DNA from: CAZAQS01 sp964486825
GTDB lineage: Bacteria; Chloroflexota; Anaerolineae; Anaerolineales; UBA4823
Assembly: GCA_964486825.1 (NCBI GenBank)
Contig: CAZAQS010000269.1
Coordinates: forward strand, 1-6,329
DNA: 6,329 nt
Reading direction: 5' to 3'
The position numbers and the translations under genes were made by a program. The stretch's first letter is position 1; each line of letters begins with the position of its first letter. Below the pieces are notes generated by a model. It was not told the DNA's origin and did not search any database. It saw only the letters and a list, made by a program, of their open reading frames with translations. Shown one piece after another: positions 5,571-6,329 of the stretch.

Positions 5571-6329
5571 TTAACCGGCGAATTCAAGCGCTTTGTGGCG
5601 CAGGATTACGCTCTCGACCAGGCCGATACCGATCAGGTTGGTCACCAACGAACTCCCCCCATAACTGATGAAAGGCAGCGTCAATCCCGTCACGGGGATC
5701 ATATTGAGGTTCACGCCAATATTGACCATGGCTTGAAAGGCCAGCAATGTAGCCACGCCGTAACAGATCAAGGCCCCAAAGGTATCCATCGATAGGCGGG
5801 CTGCTCGGATGCAACGGAAGATCACAAACAACAGTAACAACATGATCAGCCCGGCGCCGACCAGGCCAAATTCTTCAGCCATGGCAGAAAAAATGAAATC
5901 CGAGTGGCGCACCTTGAGGAAGCGTAGCTGGACCTGGGAGCCATGCCCGTATCCCTGGCCAAACAGGCCTCCTGAACCAATGCTGATCAGTGCTTGCTGG
6001 ACGTTATAGGTAGCGCCATAGCGAGCCTCCTCATCCGGGAAAAGGAAATCCGTTACCCGGCTGACCTGGTAAGGCTTGATCACTTCCAATTGAATCAAAA
6101 ACGGCAGGCTGACCGCCAGGATCACCAACCCGAGCAAGATAAACAGCAACAGGTGCTTGATCCGCAATCCGGCTGCCCATAGCAACGCAAACCAAATAAC
6201 AAACATGACGATAGCCGTGCTGAGGTTAGGCTGGAGCACAATCCACAAGATAATGCCCATGGCTGTTATGAAGCTACGTATGATCCAGCGAACCTCTCCA
6301 ATTTGATGTTGGTGGCGGGCAAAGAAGTC
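5571..6329 (-). CDS. rodA: RodA/FtsW-type (SEDS) peptidoglycan polymerase, partial (N-terminus beyond window)
   Basis: These are the C-terminal 252 residues of a SEDS-family integral membrane glycosyltransferase, which polymerises lipid II into glycan strands together with a class B penicillin-binding protein. The frame is open to the right edge. Visible residues 33-38 read QPNLST, the family's QPDLGT-like site. Membrane helices follow at about 39-54, 59-79, 154-174, 184-206 and 216-243. RHSDFIFSAMAEEFG (142-156) contains the conserved essential Asp144. The signature TGLTLPFISYGGSS lies at 214-227. The RHSDFIF and GLTLPFISYGGSS wording is closer to RodA (cell elongation) than to FtsW (division), but with the N-terminus and partner genes missing FtsW or SpoVE cannot be excluded. 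About 110-150 residues are missing. The esterase gene follows. Confidence 0.92.
   Translation of the reverse strand, partial: DFFARHQHQIGEVRWIIRSFITAMGIILWIVLQPNLSTAIVMFVIWFALLWAAGLRIKHLLLFILLGLVILAVSLPFLIQLEVIKPYQVSRVTDFLFPDEEARYGATYNVQQALISIGSGGLFGQGYGHGSQVQLRFLKVRHSDFIFSAMAEEFGLVGAGLIMLLLLFVIFRCIRAARLSMDTFGALICYGVATLLAFQAMVNIGVNLNMIPVTGLTLPFISYGGSSLVTNLIGIGLVESVILRHKALEFAG

Overview
The window holds four protein-coding genes that are complete or nearly so, one further gene cut by each window edge, and a tRNA gene. It reads as ordinary bacterial chromosome with a compact glutamate/glutamine tRNA-charging block in the middle. Base composition is moderate in the centre and right and visibly GC-richer in the first ~840 bases. 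The gene set and protein styles (an ECF42-type sigma factor, a GlnRS beside a GluRS, a RodA/FtsW protein) would suit a Chloroflexota (Anaerolineae-like) genome, but that is a guess from protein flavour, not proof. The run of exactly 100 N at 4430-4529 shows this is a draft or metagenomic scaffold.

Layout. 1-838 (minus): the first 279 residues of an ECF42-type sigma factor with a TTG start, running off the left edge. 855-902: a perfect 22-bp inverted repeat with a 4-base loop, just ahead of the sigma ribosome binding site. 925-995 (minus): tRNA-Gln(CTG). 996-1096: a short intergenic region with two back-to-back promoters, one firing left into the tRNA and one right into glnS. 1097-2824 (plus): glnS, glutaminyl-tRNA synthetase. 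2832-4331 (minus): gltX, glutamyl-tRNA synthetase, convergent with glnS and only 7 bp away. 4332-4429: gltX leader, with a candidate -10 whose matching -35 would lie inside the N gap. 4577-5515 (minus): a membrane-anchored SASA/CE6-type acetylesterase. 5571-6329 (minus): the C-terminal 252 residues of a RodA/FtsW-type peptidoglycan polymerase, running off the right edge.

How they work together. GluRS makes Glu-tRNA, GlnRS makes Gln-tRNA(Gln) directly, and the tRNA gene beside glnS carries the base pairs and discriminator that GlnRS enzymes are known to read, so enzyme and substrate appear to be transcribed from one divergent promoter region. At the right, the RodA-like polymerase and the anchored esterase are co-directional with a 55-bp gap and may form a cell-envelope operon.

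I found no clear undescribed system. The most unusual items are the tRNA-Gln/glnS bidirectional promoter, the 22-bp palindrome touching the sigma-factor ribosome binding site, a near-identical 17-18 base leader in front of both synthetase genes, and the RodA/esterase pairing.
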